From: Treponema sp.
Lineage (GTDB): Bacteria; Spirochaetota; Spirochaetia; Treponematales; Treponemataceae
Assembly: GCA_016282455.1 (NCBI GenBank)
Contig: JAEEKM010000297.1
Span: forward strand, 1-14,373
DNA length: 14,373 bases
Direction of reading: 5' to 3'
This document shows, one piece after another, positions 5,442 through 12,618 of the stretch; within the stretch, counting starts at the first letter, position 1, and every line of letters starts with the position of its first letter. The position numbers and the translations under genes are program-made. The notes under the pieces are model-generated. The model searched no databases. It worked only from the letters and a program-made list of their open reading frames with translations, and was not told the DNA's origin.

Positions 5442-6896
5442 ATGGAACTTCTTTCTCCTGCCGGTAATGTAGAAAAACTTTACTACGCATACACTTATGG
5501 TGCAGATGCCGCTTACATCGGTTTAAAGAATTTTTCCCTCCGTGTTAAGGCTGATAATTTTTATGAAGACGAATACAAAAAAGTTCTTGAGCTAAAGGAA
5601 AAGTTCCCCGGGAAAAAACTCCACTGTGCCTTAAACATAAGTTTTCACAACTACGAAATTGACAGGCTTTTAGAAGAGATTGATTATTTTAAGCAGTATC
5701 CTATTGATGCCTTTATTGTTCAGGATTTAGGAATTGTTCCCATACTGCAAAAACATTTTCCTAATGCCGCCCTTCATCTTTCCACACAGGCTTCCTGCAT
5801 GAACCGTGAAGCAGTAAAGATGTATAAGTCTCTTGGTTTTTCCCGTGTGGTGATGGGAAGGGAAGCTTCTTTAAAAGAGATTCGCGAAGTAAAAGATGCA
5901 GTGCCCGACATGGAAATTGAATGCTTTGTTCATGGAGCCATGTGCATTGCATACAGTGGCCGTTGCCTCATGAGTGCCTACCTTAACGGACGAAGTGCCC
6001 AGAGCGGTTTTTGTTCCCACACCTGCCGCTGGGACTACGATGTGCTGATGAAAGATACAGACATTGGAAAAGCCCTTGCCCAGAGCGGTGATATGGTTCT
6101 GCGTGAACACAAAAGACCGGATGAACTTTTTCCCGTTTACGAAGGAGATAATTTTACTGCAGTTCTTTCTTCAAAAGATTTGTGCATGATTGACCAGCTT
6201 GCAGAATTAAAGGAAGCGGGTGTGGATTCCTTAAAAATAGAAGGCCGCATGAAAAGCGTTTACTACGTTGCCATGATTACCCGTGCCTACAGAAAAGCCC
6301 TTGATGCACTTGAAGGAAAAATCTCCGGAACAGAAGCACTACCTTTTGTTGATGAACTTTACAACGTAAGTCACCGTGCCTTTACCACAGCCTTTTATTT
6401 TAACAAAACTAAGGCTGATGAAACTGTAACCGGTGCAAGTGATTCTCCCTGGGAACTCTGTGCTCAGACTGGAGAAAAAATAACAAGTGAAGAAGAAGAG
6501 AAAATCTTTATGCGTTCACAGCGTCTTGCTTCGGAAAGAAAAACAAAACTTGAGGCAATGGTCCCCCAGGCAAGAGCCGCTTACGAAGAGAGCATGAAGA
6601 CTCATCCTGATTCAAACCTTCCCTGCGCAGAAAAAAAAGAGGGCTGGAAGATGTATTCCCTTACTGCCCTTAATATGATGGACGAAAATACAGAACTGGA
6701 ATTTGTTTCGCCTGGCATCTGTTCTTCTCCATTAAAACATGAGGACTACCAGCTCATTAACCCCCAGACCGGTGAAGTCTACCGCTGGTGTTGCAACGGA
6801 CACCCCTGCGTAATTTACACAAAGCACGACTTTGAGGACGGAACCCTGCTCCGCTCAAAGAACACGGAGTTCGGCCATAAAACTTTCGGGCGGTAG
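5442..6896 (+). CDS. U32-family (peptidase U32/TrhP-like) Fe-S protein
   Basis: Encodes 484 residues beginning with the family-typical MELLSPAGN. U32 proteins are named peptidases, but studied members (TrhP and RlhA in tRNA/rRNA hydroxylation, UbiU/UbiV in quinone synthesis) are Fe-S-dependent hydroxylation factors, so an RNA-modification role is most likely here. The U32 signature is at 160-175 (E-x-F-V-H-G-A-M-C-x-A-Y-S-G-R-C). Candidate cluster ligands are C168, C175, C191 and C248 (in SSKDLCMID), with C195 an extra Cys. SLKIEGRMKS (263-272) is also typical. A charged helical insert (about 326-400) makes it longer than the usual 400-450 residues. The start follows GAGG at 5432-5435 and lies 1 nt after the upstream stop, so it is coupled to the hydrolase-fold gene. 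A GTG at 5430 is less likely. The exact substrate cannot be told. Confidence 0.9.
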   Translation: MELLSPAGNVEKLYYAYTYGADAAYIGLKNFSLRVKADNFYEDEYKKVLELKEKFPGKKLHCALNISFHNYEIDRLLEEIDYFKQYPIDAFIVQDLGIVPILQKHFPNAALHLSTQASCMNREAVKMYKSLGFSRVVMGREASLKEIREVKDAVPDMEIECFVHGAMCIAYSGRCLMSAYLNGRSAQSGFCSHTCRWDYDVLMKDTDIGKALAQSGDMVLREHKRPDELFPVYEGDNFTAVLSSKDLCMIDQLAELKEAGVDSLKIEGRMKSVYYVAMITRAYRKALDALEGKISGTEALPFVDELYNVSHRAFTTAFYFNKTKADETVTGASDSPWELCAQTGEKITSEEEEKIFMRSQRLASERKTKLEAMVPQARAAYEESMKTHPDSNLPCAEKKEGWKMYSLTALNMMDENTELEFVSPGICSSPLKHEDYQLINPQTGEVYRWCCNGHPCVIYTKHDFEDGTLLRSKNTEFGHKTFGR

Positions 6897-6939
6897 GGTG
6901 AACTTCTTCTTTTGATTAGACTTGCATCCATTTTAGTTT

Positions 6940-6968
6940 TTGACAGCAGGTATTTTTTTTGCTATAGT
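6940..6968 (+). promoter_or_regulatory. Consensus promoter of the rel gene
   Basis: TTGACA (6940-6945), 17-nt spacer, TATAGT (6963-6968), preceded by TGC as an extended -10. Predicted start is near 6975. The mRNA would begin almost directly with AGAAGG (6976-6981), which serves as the ribosome binding site of the ATG at 6988. In-frame ATGs upstream of 6975 are therefore outside the transcript. Confidence 0.8.
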
Positions 6969-6987
6969 TATGGCAAGAAGGTTTGCC

Positions 6988-8907
6988 ATGCAGACAGAAA
7001 CATTCGAGACTAACACAAAAGAAACAGATCCTCAGGTTTTGATAGATACTTTCTTTAAAAATTTTCTTGATGAGTTTTCTTCTGAAGATGAAAAAAGAAT
7101 ACGCTCTGCCTGGGATTATCTGATTGCAAAAACAGGTGAACTCTCCCGCAAGTGCGGACTTCCTTACTACCTGCACCCAATGCGCGTTGCATGTGTCCTT
7201 GCAAAAGCACATCTTGATGCAGACTCAATCATCTCCGGTTTCTTTCATAACATTTACGAAGAGATTCCTGACTGTGCCGATGAAATAGAAAAACTTTACG
7301 GCTCTGATGTTGCAAAAATAATCGGGGATACTTCCAAAATTACCGCCCTTAAAATTAACACGACAACCTTGCAGCAGTCTGACGCCATAAGAAAAATGCT
7401 CTTTGCCATGGTGGACGACATACGCGTTATTCTCGTTAAACTCGCAGACCGTCTTGACCGCATGAGAAACCTTCGTTCTGTTTCTCCTGAAGCCCAGCGT
7501 GCAGTTGCACATGAAGTGATTGAAATATGGGCTCCTCTTGCAGGACGTCTTGGTATGAAAGACGTTAAGAATGAAATGGAAGACCTGAGTTTAAAATACT
7601 CAAACCCCGAAGCTTTTCAGCAGGTAAAGTCAATTGTTGCGCAGAAAAAAGATGAACGTGAAGAATACCTTGACCGGGCTGTAAAAAAGATTTATTCCTC
7701 GGCAGAGAAGATGGGAATAAGCGTTACTATTTCAAGCCGGGCAAAACATTTTTATTCCATCTACCAGAAGATGCGTAAAAGAAACAAAGATGCAGGTGAA
7801 CTTTTTGACTTACTTGCCCTCCGCATTATCTGTACCACAGTGAATGAATGTTATGCTTTGATTGGAATTGTACACGGTCTCTGGAAACCTCTGGACGGTC
7901 GCTTTAAAGATTATATTGCCATGCCAAAGAGTAACGGTTATCAGAGCCTTCACACCACTGTGCTTTATGACGGAAAACCCTTAGAGATTCAGATTCGCAC
8001 ACAGGAAATGCACAATGTTGCAGAACACGGTGTTGCCTCTCACTGGCTTTACAAAAAGGGAACAAACCGCGACATGGTAAAGGCAGATGACCTTACAATC
8101 ATAAACCAGCTGCGTGCCTTGCGTGACGAACATTTAACCGACGATGCATTCTTTACAGAACTAAAAGATGAGCTTTTGGGCGACAGGATTTATGTTTTTA
8201 CTCCGAAGGGAGACGTGAAGGAACTTCCCTTCGGTGCCTGCGCCATTGATTTTGCATACGCCATTCATTCTGCGGTGGGAGAAAAAATTGTCGGTGCCAA
8301 GGCTGACGGAAAAATCATTCCCCTGACGGCTCCTTTAAAGAACACACAGATTGTGGAGATTCTCACAAACCCACAGGCTCATCCTACTCAGAATCAGCTT
8401 AAGGCGGTGAAGACTGGTAAAGCCCACCAGAAGATTCATTCCTGGCTTGTGGAAAATGACCCCACTTTTGTTGACAAGGCTGCAGAAGCAAAACGTGAAG
8501 CAGAGATTGCGGCAAATACCCTCCACTCACAGCAGGTTGCACAGCAGCGCGCTCTGGAAGGCCGACCCAAGAAACAGAAAAAAACTGATGTAAGTTACAC
8601 AGGAAAAGTGCGCGTTGAAGGACAGACGAATTTTATTGTAACCCTTGCCCAGTGCTGTAAGCCCCAGCCGGGAGAACCCATTATGGGTTACATGAGTCAC
8701 AAGCGGGGACTTATGGTTCATGCCGCAGACTGTCTTACTTTTTTACGCATACCCAACATTGAAACTCGTTCCATAGATGTAAGCTGGGACACGGGTAATT
8801 CATCTTCCTCACAGAACAGTAAAAAAGATGAAGATAAAAAACTTGCACAAAAGGAACATGCCAAGGAAAGGGCAGCCGAAGCTACTAAGTACAAAAAGCA
8901 GCGCTAG
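6988..8907 (+). CDS. rel: RelA/SpoT-family (p)ppGpp synthetase with altered hydrolase motif
   Basis: Encodes 639 residues that make, and perhaps degrade, the alarmone (p)ppGpp. Domains: HD hydrolase about 40-200, synthetase about 235-355, TGS about 399-460, helical part to about 500, a conserved-Cys domain (C556, C557, C582) to about 600, and a Lys-rich tail. The synthetase looks active: D274 in FDLLALR, E333 and Q335 in LEIQIRT, and the RFKD motif (305-308) typical of bifunctional Rel/SpoT. The hydrolase pocket is changed: H63, H87 and D154 are kept, but the motif normally HDVVEDT reads HNIYEEI, so the metal ligand Asp is N88 and the next catalytic acid is E92. Hydrolysis may be weak or absent. 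The C-terminal ACT domain is missing. The start is chosen from the promoter and ribosome binding site. No terminator is obvious downstream. Confidence 0.93.
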   Translation: MQTETFETNTKETDPQVLIDTFFKNFLDEFSSEDEKRIRSAWDYLIAKTGELSRKCGLPYYLHPMRVACVLAKAHLDADSIISGFFHNIYEEIPDCADEIEKLYGSDVAKIIGDTSKITALKINTTTLQQSDAIRKMLFAMVDDIRVILVKLADRLDRMRNLRSVSPEAQRAVAHEVIEIWAPLAGRLGMKDVKNEMEDLSLKYSNPEAFQQVKSIVAQKKDEREEYLDRAVKKIYSSAEKMGISVTISSRAKHFYSIYQKMRKRNKDAGELFDLLALRIICTTVNECYALIGIVHGLWKPLDGRFKDYIAMPKSNGYQSLHTTVLYDGKPLEIQIRTQEMHNVAEHGVASHWLYKKGTNRDMVKADDLTIINQLRALRDEHLTDDAFFTELKDELLGDRIYVFTPKGDVKELPFGACAIDFAYAIHSAVGEKIVGAKADGKIIPLTAPLKNTQIVEILTNPQAHPTQNQLKAVKTGKAHQKIHSWLVENDPTFVDKAAEAKREAEIAANTLHSQQVAQQRALEGRPKKQKKTDVSYTGKVRVEGQTNFIVTLAQCCKPQPGEPIMGYMSHKRGLMVHAADCLTFLRIPNIETRSIDVSWDTGNSSSSQNSKKDEDKKLAQKEHAKERAAEATKYKKQR

Positions 8908-8934
8908 GGTGGGGCGGAGTACAAAGTCTTTTGG

Positions 8935-8964
8935 TTGACACGGAAATAAATGTGTTGTTATAAT
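8935..8964 (+). promoter_or_regulatory. Consensus promoter of the outer-membrane protein gene
   Basis: TTGACA (8935-8940), 18-nt spacer, TATAAT (8959-8964): both hexamers perfect. Predicted start is near 8971, giving a 28-nt leader with GAGGTG at 8986-8991. Strong expression is expected. Confidence 0.85.
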
Positions 8965-8998
8965 ATGAAAAAAGAATAATCATTCGAGGTGTCATGCT

Positions 8999-9595
8999 AT
9001 GAAACGTTTTCTTGCAGCAGTAATATTTTTGTTTTCTTGTAATGCCCTTTTTGCCCAGAACGCAGAAGTTTCTGAGCCGAATAAAATAGATGCAAAAAAT
9101 GGAATCGGCGGCGGTGTCTTTGGTCCCATAAATGATAATGGTGTGGGTGGCATCTGTTACCAGCGCTGGCTTACGGATAACTTTGCCCTTGAAGCAGGCG
9201 GCATGATTAACATGACCACAGAGAATTATTCCTATTATTCAACTCCCCTCTGGTATGATGTATGGCTTGAGGCGGATTTTAAGATTTACGAACACTACAA
9301 AAATTACAACATTGCAAGCAGGCTTTACCTCTGGGTACTGGCCGCTCATGCAGGTGAGTGGAAGTCTGACTATGTACCTGAAACCAGTCACTATGACCTG
9401 AATGATAAATGGGTAACAGACACTCCTTCCTATTATACTGACCCTTACCTTCATGCAATGATTGGAGCAGGTGTTGGCGTAGGTTTTGACCTTTTGCTTT
9501 TTAGTCATCTTTCCATCCCAATCAAGTTCGGTTTTGTCGGCGGCTCCTACGGAATTTCCATGACCATGGGAACCGGCCTCAAGTATATTTTCTAA
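8999..9595 (+). CDS. Small outer-membrane beta-barrel protein
   Basis: Encodes 198 residues. A signal peptide (MKR, hydrophobic core about 4-18, cleavage after LFA at about residue 19) precedes a mature chain of alternating polar and hydrophobic strands with many Tyr, Gly and Trp. Gly-rich turns (GIGGGVFGP, MIGAGVGVGFD, GGSYGISMTMGTG) and a C-terminal Phe (GTGLKYIF) fit an eight-strand OmpW/OmpA-like outer-membrane barrel and its insertion signal. No lipobox. It is transcribed alone from a perfect promoter and followed by a long palindrome. Its exact role (porin, adhesion or structural) cannot be inferred. The start is set by GAGGTG; the earlier ATG at 8994 opens only a two-codon frame. Confidence 0.75.
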   Translation: MKRFLAAVIFLFSCNALFAQNAEVSEPNKIDAKNGIGGGVFGPINDNGVGGICYQRWLTDNFALEAGGMINMTTENYSYYSTPLWYDVWLEADFKIYEHYKNYNIASRLYLWVLAAHAGEWKSDYVPETSHYDLNDKWVTDTPSYYTDPYLHAMIGAGVGVGFDLLLFSHLSIPIKFGFVGGSYGISMTMGTGLKYIF

Positions 9596-9635
9596 TGTAA
9601 AATTTTTTGTAGCTACCAGAAGATAAGTTTTATAA

Positions 9636-9698
9636 AAAGGAAAAGTGCCGCGTAACGGAGTAGCAAATGCTACGGGAGTGAAGCGGCACTTTTCCTTT
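9636..9698. repeat. Long palindrome, element B, possible bidirectional terminator
   Basis: A perfect 16-bp outer stem, AAAGGAAAAGTGCCGC (9636-9651) with its complement at 9683-9698, encloses a second hairpin GTAGC-AAAT-GCTAC (9660-9673). The inner region carries CGGAG (9656-9660) and GGAGTGA (9675-9681). The T-rich 3' arm and A-rich 5' arm could end transcription on either strand, including after the outer-membrane protein gene 41 nt upstream. The shared core links it to elements A and C. Confidence 0.8.
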
Positions 9699-9708
9699 GT
9701 GTAACTGT

Positions 9709-9741
9709 GTTTTGTTTCCCTGGCAGCTGCCATAACAAAAC
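9709..9741. repeat. Hairpin with palindromic apex
   Basis: GTTTTGTT (9709-9716) pairs with AACAAAAC (9734-9741) around a fully palindromic GGCAGCTGCC (9722-9731). It lies between element B and the hpf promoter. It could be a second terminator or a dimeric regulator site. No T-tract of terminator type follows. Confidence 0.4.
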
Positions 9742-9754
9742 AAAATATTTTTCT

Positions 9755-9783
9755 TTGCTTTTTTGAAAGAAGGGGTGTATACT
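9755..9783 (+). promoter_or_regulatory. Probable promoter of the hibernation-factor gene
   Basis: TTGCTT (9755-9760), 17-nt spacer, TATACT (9778-9783). Predicted start is near 9790, leaving a leader of about 100 nt. Confidence 0.5.
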
Positions 9784-9789
9784 ATAGGA

Positions 9790-9863
9790 GTAGGGCAGTG
9801 ATTCCTGCTGGATTATTGTTCTGCTCAGGCAGTTTGTCTGACAGATGGCAGTTTGCCGTCTAC
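9790..9863 (+). promoter_or_regulatory. Structured 5' leader of hpf
   Basis: The leader can be closed by GTAG (9790-9793) with CTAC (9860-9863). Inside are small stems GCAG/CTGC, CTGC-tcag-GCAG and GGCA-gtt-TGCC (9847-9857), and a direct repeat GGCAGTTTG (9828-9836 and 9847-9855). No known riboswitch class was recognised. The ribosome binding site AGGAG (9875-9879) lies outside the folded part. Confidence 0.35.
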
Positions 9864-9889
9864 CTTAAATAATCAGGAGAAAAAATACT

Positions 9890-10180
9890 ATGACAAAATC
9901 TATAACAGCGGTGGGATTTAGTTTTGAAAAAGACCAGTCCGACTTAATCAACGACAAATTACAGAGAATTAAGTATGCGGAAGATTTGATTATTGATCTT
10001 ATTCTGCGCGTGAAGGAGGACAAAAAATTTTATTTTGACTGCACCTTGAATTTCCGCTGGGGAGCAAATGCTCATGTTACCAGTGATGATTTTGACTTTG
10101 CTGCAGGCTTGAACAAACTTATGGATGTTCTTGACACAAAGGTAAAGAAAGAAAAAGACAAGATTCAGGAAAAAAAATAA
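9890..10180 (+). CDS. hpf: Ribosome hibernation-promoting factor, short form
   Basis: Encodes 96 residues of the HPF/RaiA (S30AE) family, which binds the small ribosomal subunit in stationary phase and blocks translation. The C-terminal half shows the family pattern: a beta strand (FYFDCTLNFRW), then A-x-V-T-S-D-D-F-D-F-A-A-G-L-N-K-L-M-D-V-L-D, then a Lys-rich helix that ends the protein. Length fits the short type without the dimerisation domain of long HPF, so 70S-dimer formation would need a partner protein. It has its own promoter and structured leader upstream and a strong terminator downstream, so it is monocistronic. The start follows AGGAG at 9875-9879 with a slightly long 10-nt spacer. 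Confidence 0.8.
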   Translation: MTKSITAVGFSFEKDQSDLINDKLQRIKYAEDLIIDLILRVKEDKKFYFDCTLNFRWGANAHVTSDDFDFAAGLNKLMDVLDTKVKKEKDKIQEKK

Positions 10181-10197
10181 ACTGACATAAACTGAAT

Positions 10198-10235
10198 AAA
10201 GGCGGCTGCAAGAAAAATGTGGCCGCTTTTTTTTT
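10198..10235 (+). terminator. Intrinsic terminator of hpf
   Basis: AAAGGCGGC (10198-10206) pairs with GCCGCTTT, with one bulged G, and is followed by nine consecutive T residues (10227-10235). Its position 18 nt after the hpf stop is typical. Confidence 0.85.
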
Positions 10236-10240
10236 GAAGT

Positions 10241-10314
10241 GGGGCCGGGATGGGGAGGGCGCGGAGCGTTCTTGCGGAGCAAGAATGGAGTGAGAACGGA
10301 ACCCGGACCAGCCC
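10241..10314. repeat. GC-rich palindromic repeat, element C
   Basis: The outer arms GGGC/CCGGG (10242-10249) can pair with CCCGG (10302-10306) and GCCC (10311-10314). Inside, two stems compete: TTCTTG-CGGAG-CAAGAA (10269-10285) or CGTTCT (10267-10272) with AGAACG (10293-10298). It carries CGGAG (10275-10279) and GGAGTGAG (10287-10294) followed by AACGGAA, matching element A read on its minus strand. Bases 10315-10443 beyond it hold only a 9-bp direct repeat (TTTTTCGGG at 10335 and 10357) and AT-rich DNA. Confidence 0.6.
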
Positions 10315-10443
10315 TTTTGCGGGTGAATATCTGCTTTTTCGGGTTTAATGGTGTGATTTTTCGGGAAACTGCCCCAAAAAAACAGTAAAAATTGGACAAT
10401 ATTCACAAAATGAGTTTTTTTAGTAGAAAAAAAAGTGATTATC

Positions 10444-10452
10444 TGTTAAAAT
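10444..10452 (+). promoter_or_regulatory. Extended -10 promoter of glgX, nearly leaderless
   Basis: TGT-TAAAAT (TAAAAT at 10447-10452) is an extended -10 with predicted start near 10459, only 3 nt before the ATG at 10462. No ribosome binding site precedes the ATG. The -35 region is poor. Confidence 0.5.
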
Positions 10453-10461
10453 AATGAAATC

Positions 10462-12600
10462 ATGGAGAACCTAAAGACCCTTCCTGGTTTACCTGGCCCG
10501 CTGGGTGCAAGCCTTAGGGAAGATGGAGTGAACTTTGCAGTTTTCAGTCGTAATGCTACAAAGGTAACTCTTGTGTTTTATAATAATGCCTCTGATTGTG
10601 AAGAGACTTCCTGTGTGGAACTTGATCCTGAGTTGAACAGGACTGGTGACATCTGGCATGTTTTTGTGCCCGGCCTTAAAGCAGGTGCCCTTTATCTTTA
10701 TAAAGTTGACGGTCCTTTTGAACCAAGTCAGGGACATCGCTTTAATCCTAAGTCTCTTTTGTTTGATCCTTATGCAAAGGCTCTTACAGATGTTTCGCTT
10801 TTTCATAATCTTCCTCCCACTTACCAGACTCCTGTTGACAAGATGGATGTGGAGCTTTGTGAAGCAAGGCATAATTTTCAGTTTCCAAAATGCGTTGTTG
10901 TTGATGATAATGCTTTTGACTGGCAGGGAGACAAACCCATTAACAGACCCATGGTGGATTCTGTAATTTATGAGGTTCATGCAAAAGGTTTTACTGCTCA
11001 TGAGTCTTCCGGAGTGGAGCATCCCGGTACCTACCGCGGTTTTGTGGAAAAACTTCCGCACCTGCAGAGGCTTGGTATTACTGCCGTTGAGCTGCTTCCG
11101 ATTTATGAATTTGATGAATACGAAAATACTAATGTGAATCCCCGTACGGGTGAACGCATGAAGAATTACTGGGGCTACAGTACGGTGAACTTTTTTTCAC
11201 CTAAGGCAGGTTTTTCTTCTGATAAAACTCCCGGCGGCTGCGTGAATGAGTTTAAGTATCTTGTACGTGAACTTCACAAGGCAGGCATTGAGGTTATTCT
11301 TGATGTTGTGTTCAATCATACTGCAGAAGGTAATGAACATGGCATTACGCTTAACTTCCGGGGCTTTGACAACAGCATTTATTATACTCTTGTGGGCAGT
11401 CATAAAGAGTACTACATGAATTTTTCAGGCTGCGGTAATACCTTTAACTGTAATCATCCTGTGGTGCAGGATTTTATTATTGACTGTCTGCGTTACTGGG
11501 TTTTGCAGTACCATATTGACGGTTTCCGTTTTGATCTTGCTCCGATTCTTGCCCGTGATGCAGACGGTAGTCTCTTCAGGGTGCCGCCCCTTACAAGACG
11601 TATTTCTGAAGATCCCATTCTTTCTAAAACTAAGATTATTGCAGAACCCTGGGATGCAGGCGGAGCTTATCTTCTTGGTAACTTTCCCGGTGGACGCTGG
11701 GCTGAATGGAATGACCGCTACCGTGACAGCATAAGAAAATTCTGGAGGGGAGATGAGCATCTTTCTACTGATGCTGCAACCCGTATTTCCGGTTCCAGTG
11801 ATCTGTTTGCACTTAGCGGAAGAAAACCCTGGCACAGCATTAACTTTATTACCTGCCATGACGGTTTTACCATGAATGATCTTGTGAGTTACAACGGTAA
11901 GCACAATGAAGAAAATGGTGAAGACAACCGCGACGGTACTGATTCTAACTGGAGCTATAACCACGGCTATGAAGGTCCTACAAAGAATCCTTCCATAGAG
12001 AGGCTTCGTACTAAACAGATGAAGAATTTTATTCTTACTCTGCTTATTTCTCAGGGAACTCCAATGCTTCTTGGCGGTGATGAGTTCAGACGCGGACAGC
12101 AGGGTAACAATAATGCCTACTGTCAGGATAATGAACTTTCCTGGTTTGACTGGACTGTGGCTCCTCTTAATGACAGGCTCATTACTTTTACACGACGTGC
12201 AATTGCAATGAGAAAGGCTCATGCGGTTTTCCGTCACCCGGAGTTTTTTAAGGGTGAACACAGCGGCATGCAGGCAGATATCCGCTGGTATGATGTAGAC
12301 GGAAGTCTTCCTGACTGGAATGATATTTCCCGCTTCCTTGCCTTTACTCTGGGTGGCAGCAGTGTAACGAATGAAGACGGTAAGCCCGACAATGATTTTT
12401 ATATTGCCGCCAATACAGACCGCCATGATGTAATGGTAACCCTTCCTTCTTTACCGGAGGGAGAACAGTGGTATCGCGTTGCAGATACTTCTATTGAGGC
12501 CGATGACTCTATTGTTGAGTTCGGCAGATGTGAACCTCTTCGTTCCCAGGGACGTTATGTTGTTCCTGCAGGAGCGATGATTATATTGATTGCAAAATAG
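10462..12600 (+). CDS. glgX: Glycogen debranching enzyme, GlgX/isoamylase type
   Basis: Encodes 712 residues. It hydrolyses alpha-1,6 branch points of glycogen, normally on limit dextrins left by phosphorylase. An N-terminal CBM48-like domain (about 8-110, starting LPGLPGPLGASLREDGVNFA) precedes a GH13 barrel and a C-terminal beta domain (from about 600). GH13 motifs are complete: region I DVVFNHT (281-287), region II GFRFDLA with nucleophile D358, region III IIAEPWD with acid/base E395, and region IV ITCHD with H466 and D467. Length and motifs fit GlgX/isoamylase rather than pullulanase. There is no signal peptide, so it is cytoplasmic. The start codon lacks a ribosome binding site and probably heads a leaderless mRNA. 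The next gene, glgP, follows 18 bp later, forming a breakdown operon. Confidence 0.95.
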   Translation: MENLKTLPGLPGPLGASLREDGVNFAVFSRNATKVTLVFYNNASDCEETSCVELDPELNRTGDIWHVFVPGLKAGALYLYKVDGPFEPSQGHRFNPKSLLFDPYAKALTDVSLFHNLPPTYQTPVDKMDVELCEARHNFQFPKCVVVDDNAFDWQGDKPINRPMVDSVIYEVHAKGFTAHESSGVEHPGTYRGFVEKLPHLQRLGITAVELLPIYEFDEYENTNVNPRTGERMKNYWGYSTVNFFSPKAGFSSDKTPGGCVNEFKYLVRELHKAGIEVILDVVFNHTAEGNEHGITLNFRGFDNSIYYTLVGSHKEYYMNFSGCGNTFNCNHPVVQDFIIDCLRYWVLQYHIDGFRFDLAPILARDADGSLFRVPPLTRRISEDPILSKTKIIAEPWDAGGAYLLGNFPGGRWAEWNDRYRDSIRKFWRGDEHLSTDAATRISGSSDLFALSGRKPWHSINFITCHDGFTMNDLVSYNGKHNEENGEDNRDGTDSNWSYNHGYEGPTKNPSIERLRTKQMKNFILTLLISQGTPMLLGGDEFRRGQQGNNNAYCQDNELSWFDWTVAPLNDRLITFTRRAIAMRKAHAVFRHPEFFKGEHSGMQADIRWYDVDGSLPDWNDISRFLAFTLGGSSVTNEDGKPDNDFYIAANTDRHDVMVTLPSLPEGEQWYRVADTSIEADDSIVEFGRCEPLRSQGRYVVPAGAMIILIAK

Positions 12601-12618
12601 TTTCTTTAGGAGGACTAC

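Noticed and set aside
6940..6987. Upstream starts for the rel gene.
   Set aside because: They overlap the TTGACA/TATAGT promoter and lie before the predicted transcription start. The ATG at 6988 has an AGAAGG ribosome binding site.
9239..9733. A 164-codon minus-strand frame across the outer-membrane protein gene and element B.
   Set aside because: It overlaps a well-supported secreted protein with its own promoter and runs through a long palindrome.
9959..10406. Minus-strand frames over hpf and the GC-rich element C.
   Set aside because: They cross a strong terminator and palindrome and are antisense to hpf.
10489..11061. A 190-codon minus-strand frame over the start of glgX.
   Set aside because: Same codon-bias artefact; it lies within the CBM48 region of glgX.
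11425..12426. A 333-codon open frame on the minus strand inside glgX.
   Set aside because: It is fully antisense to an intact GH13 enzyme with complete motifs. Strong codon bias in glgX removes stops from the opposite strand. No start signal or recognisable protein.
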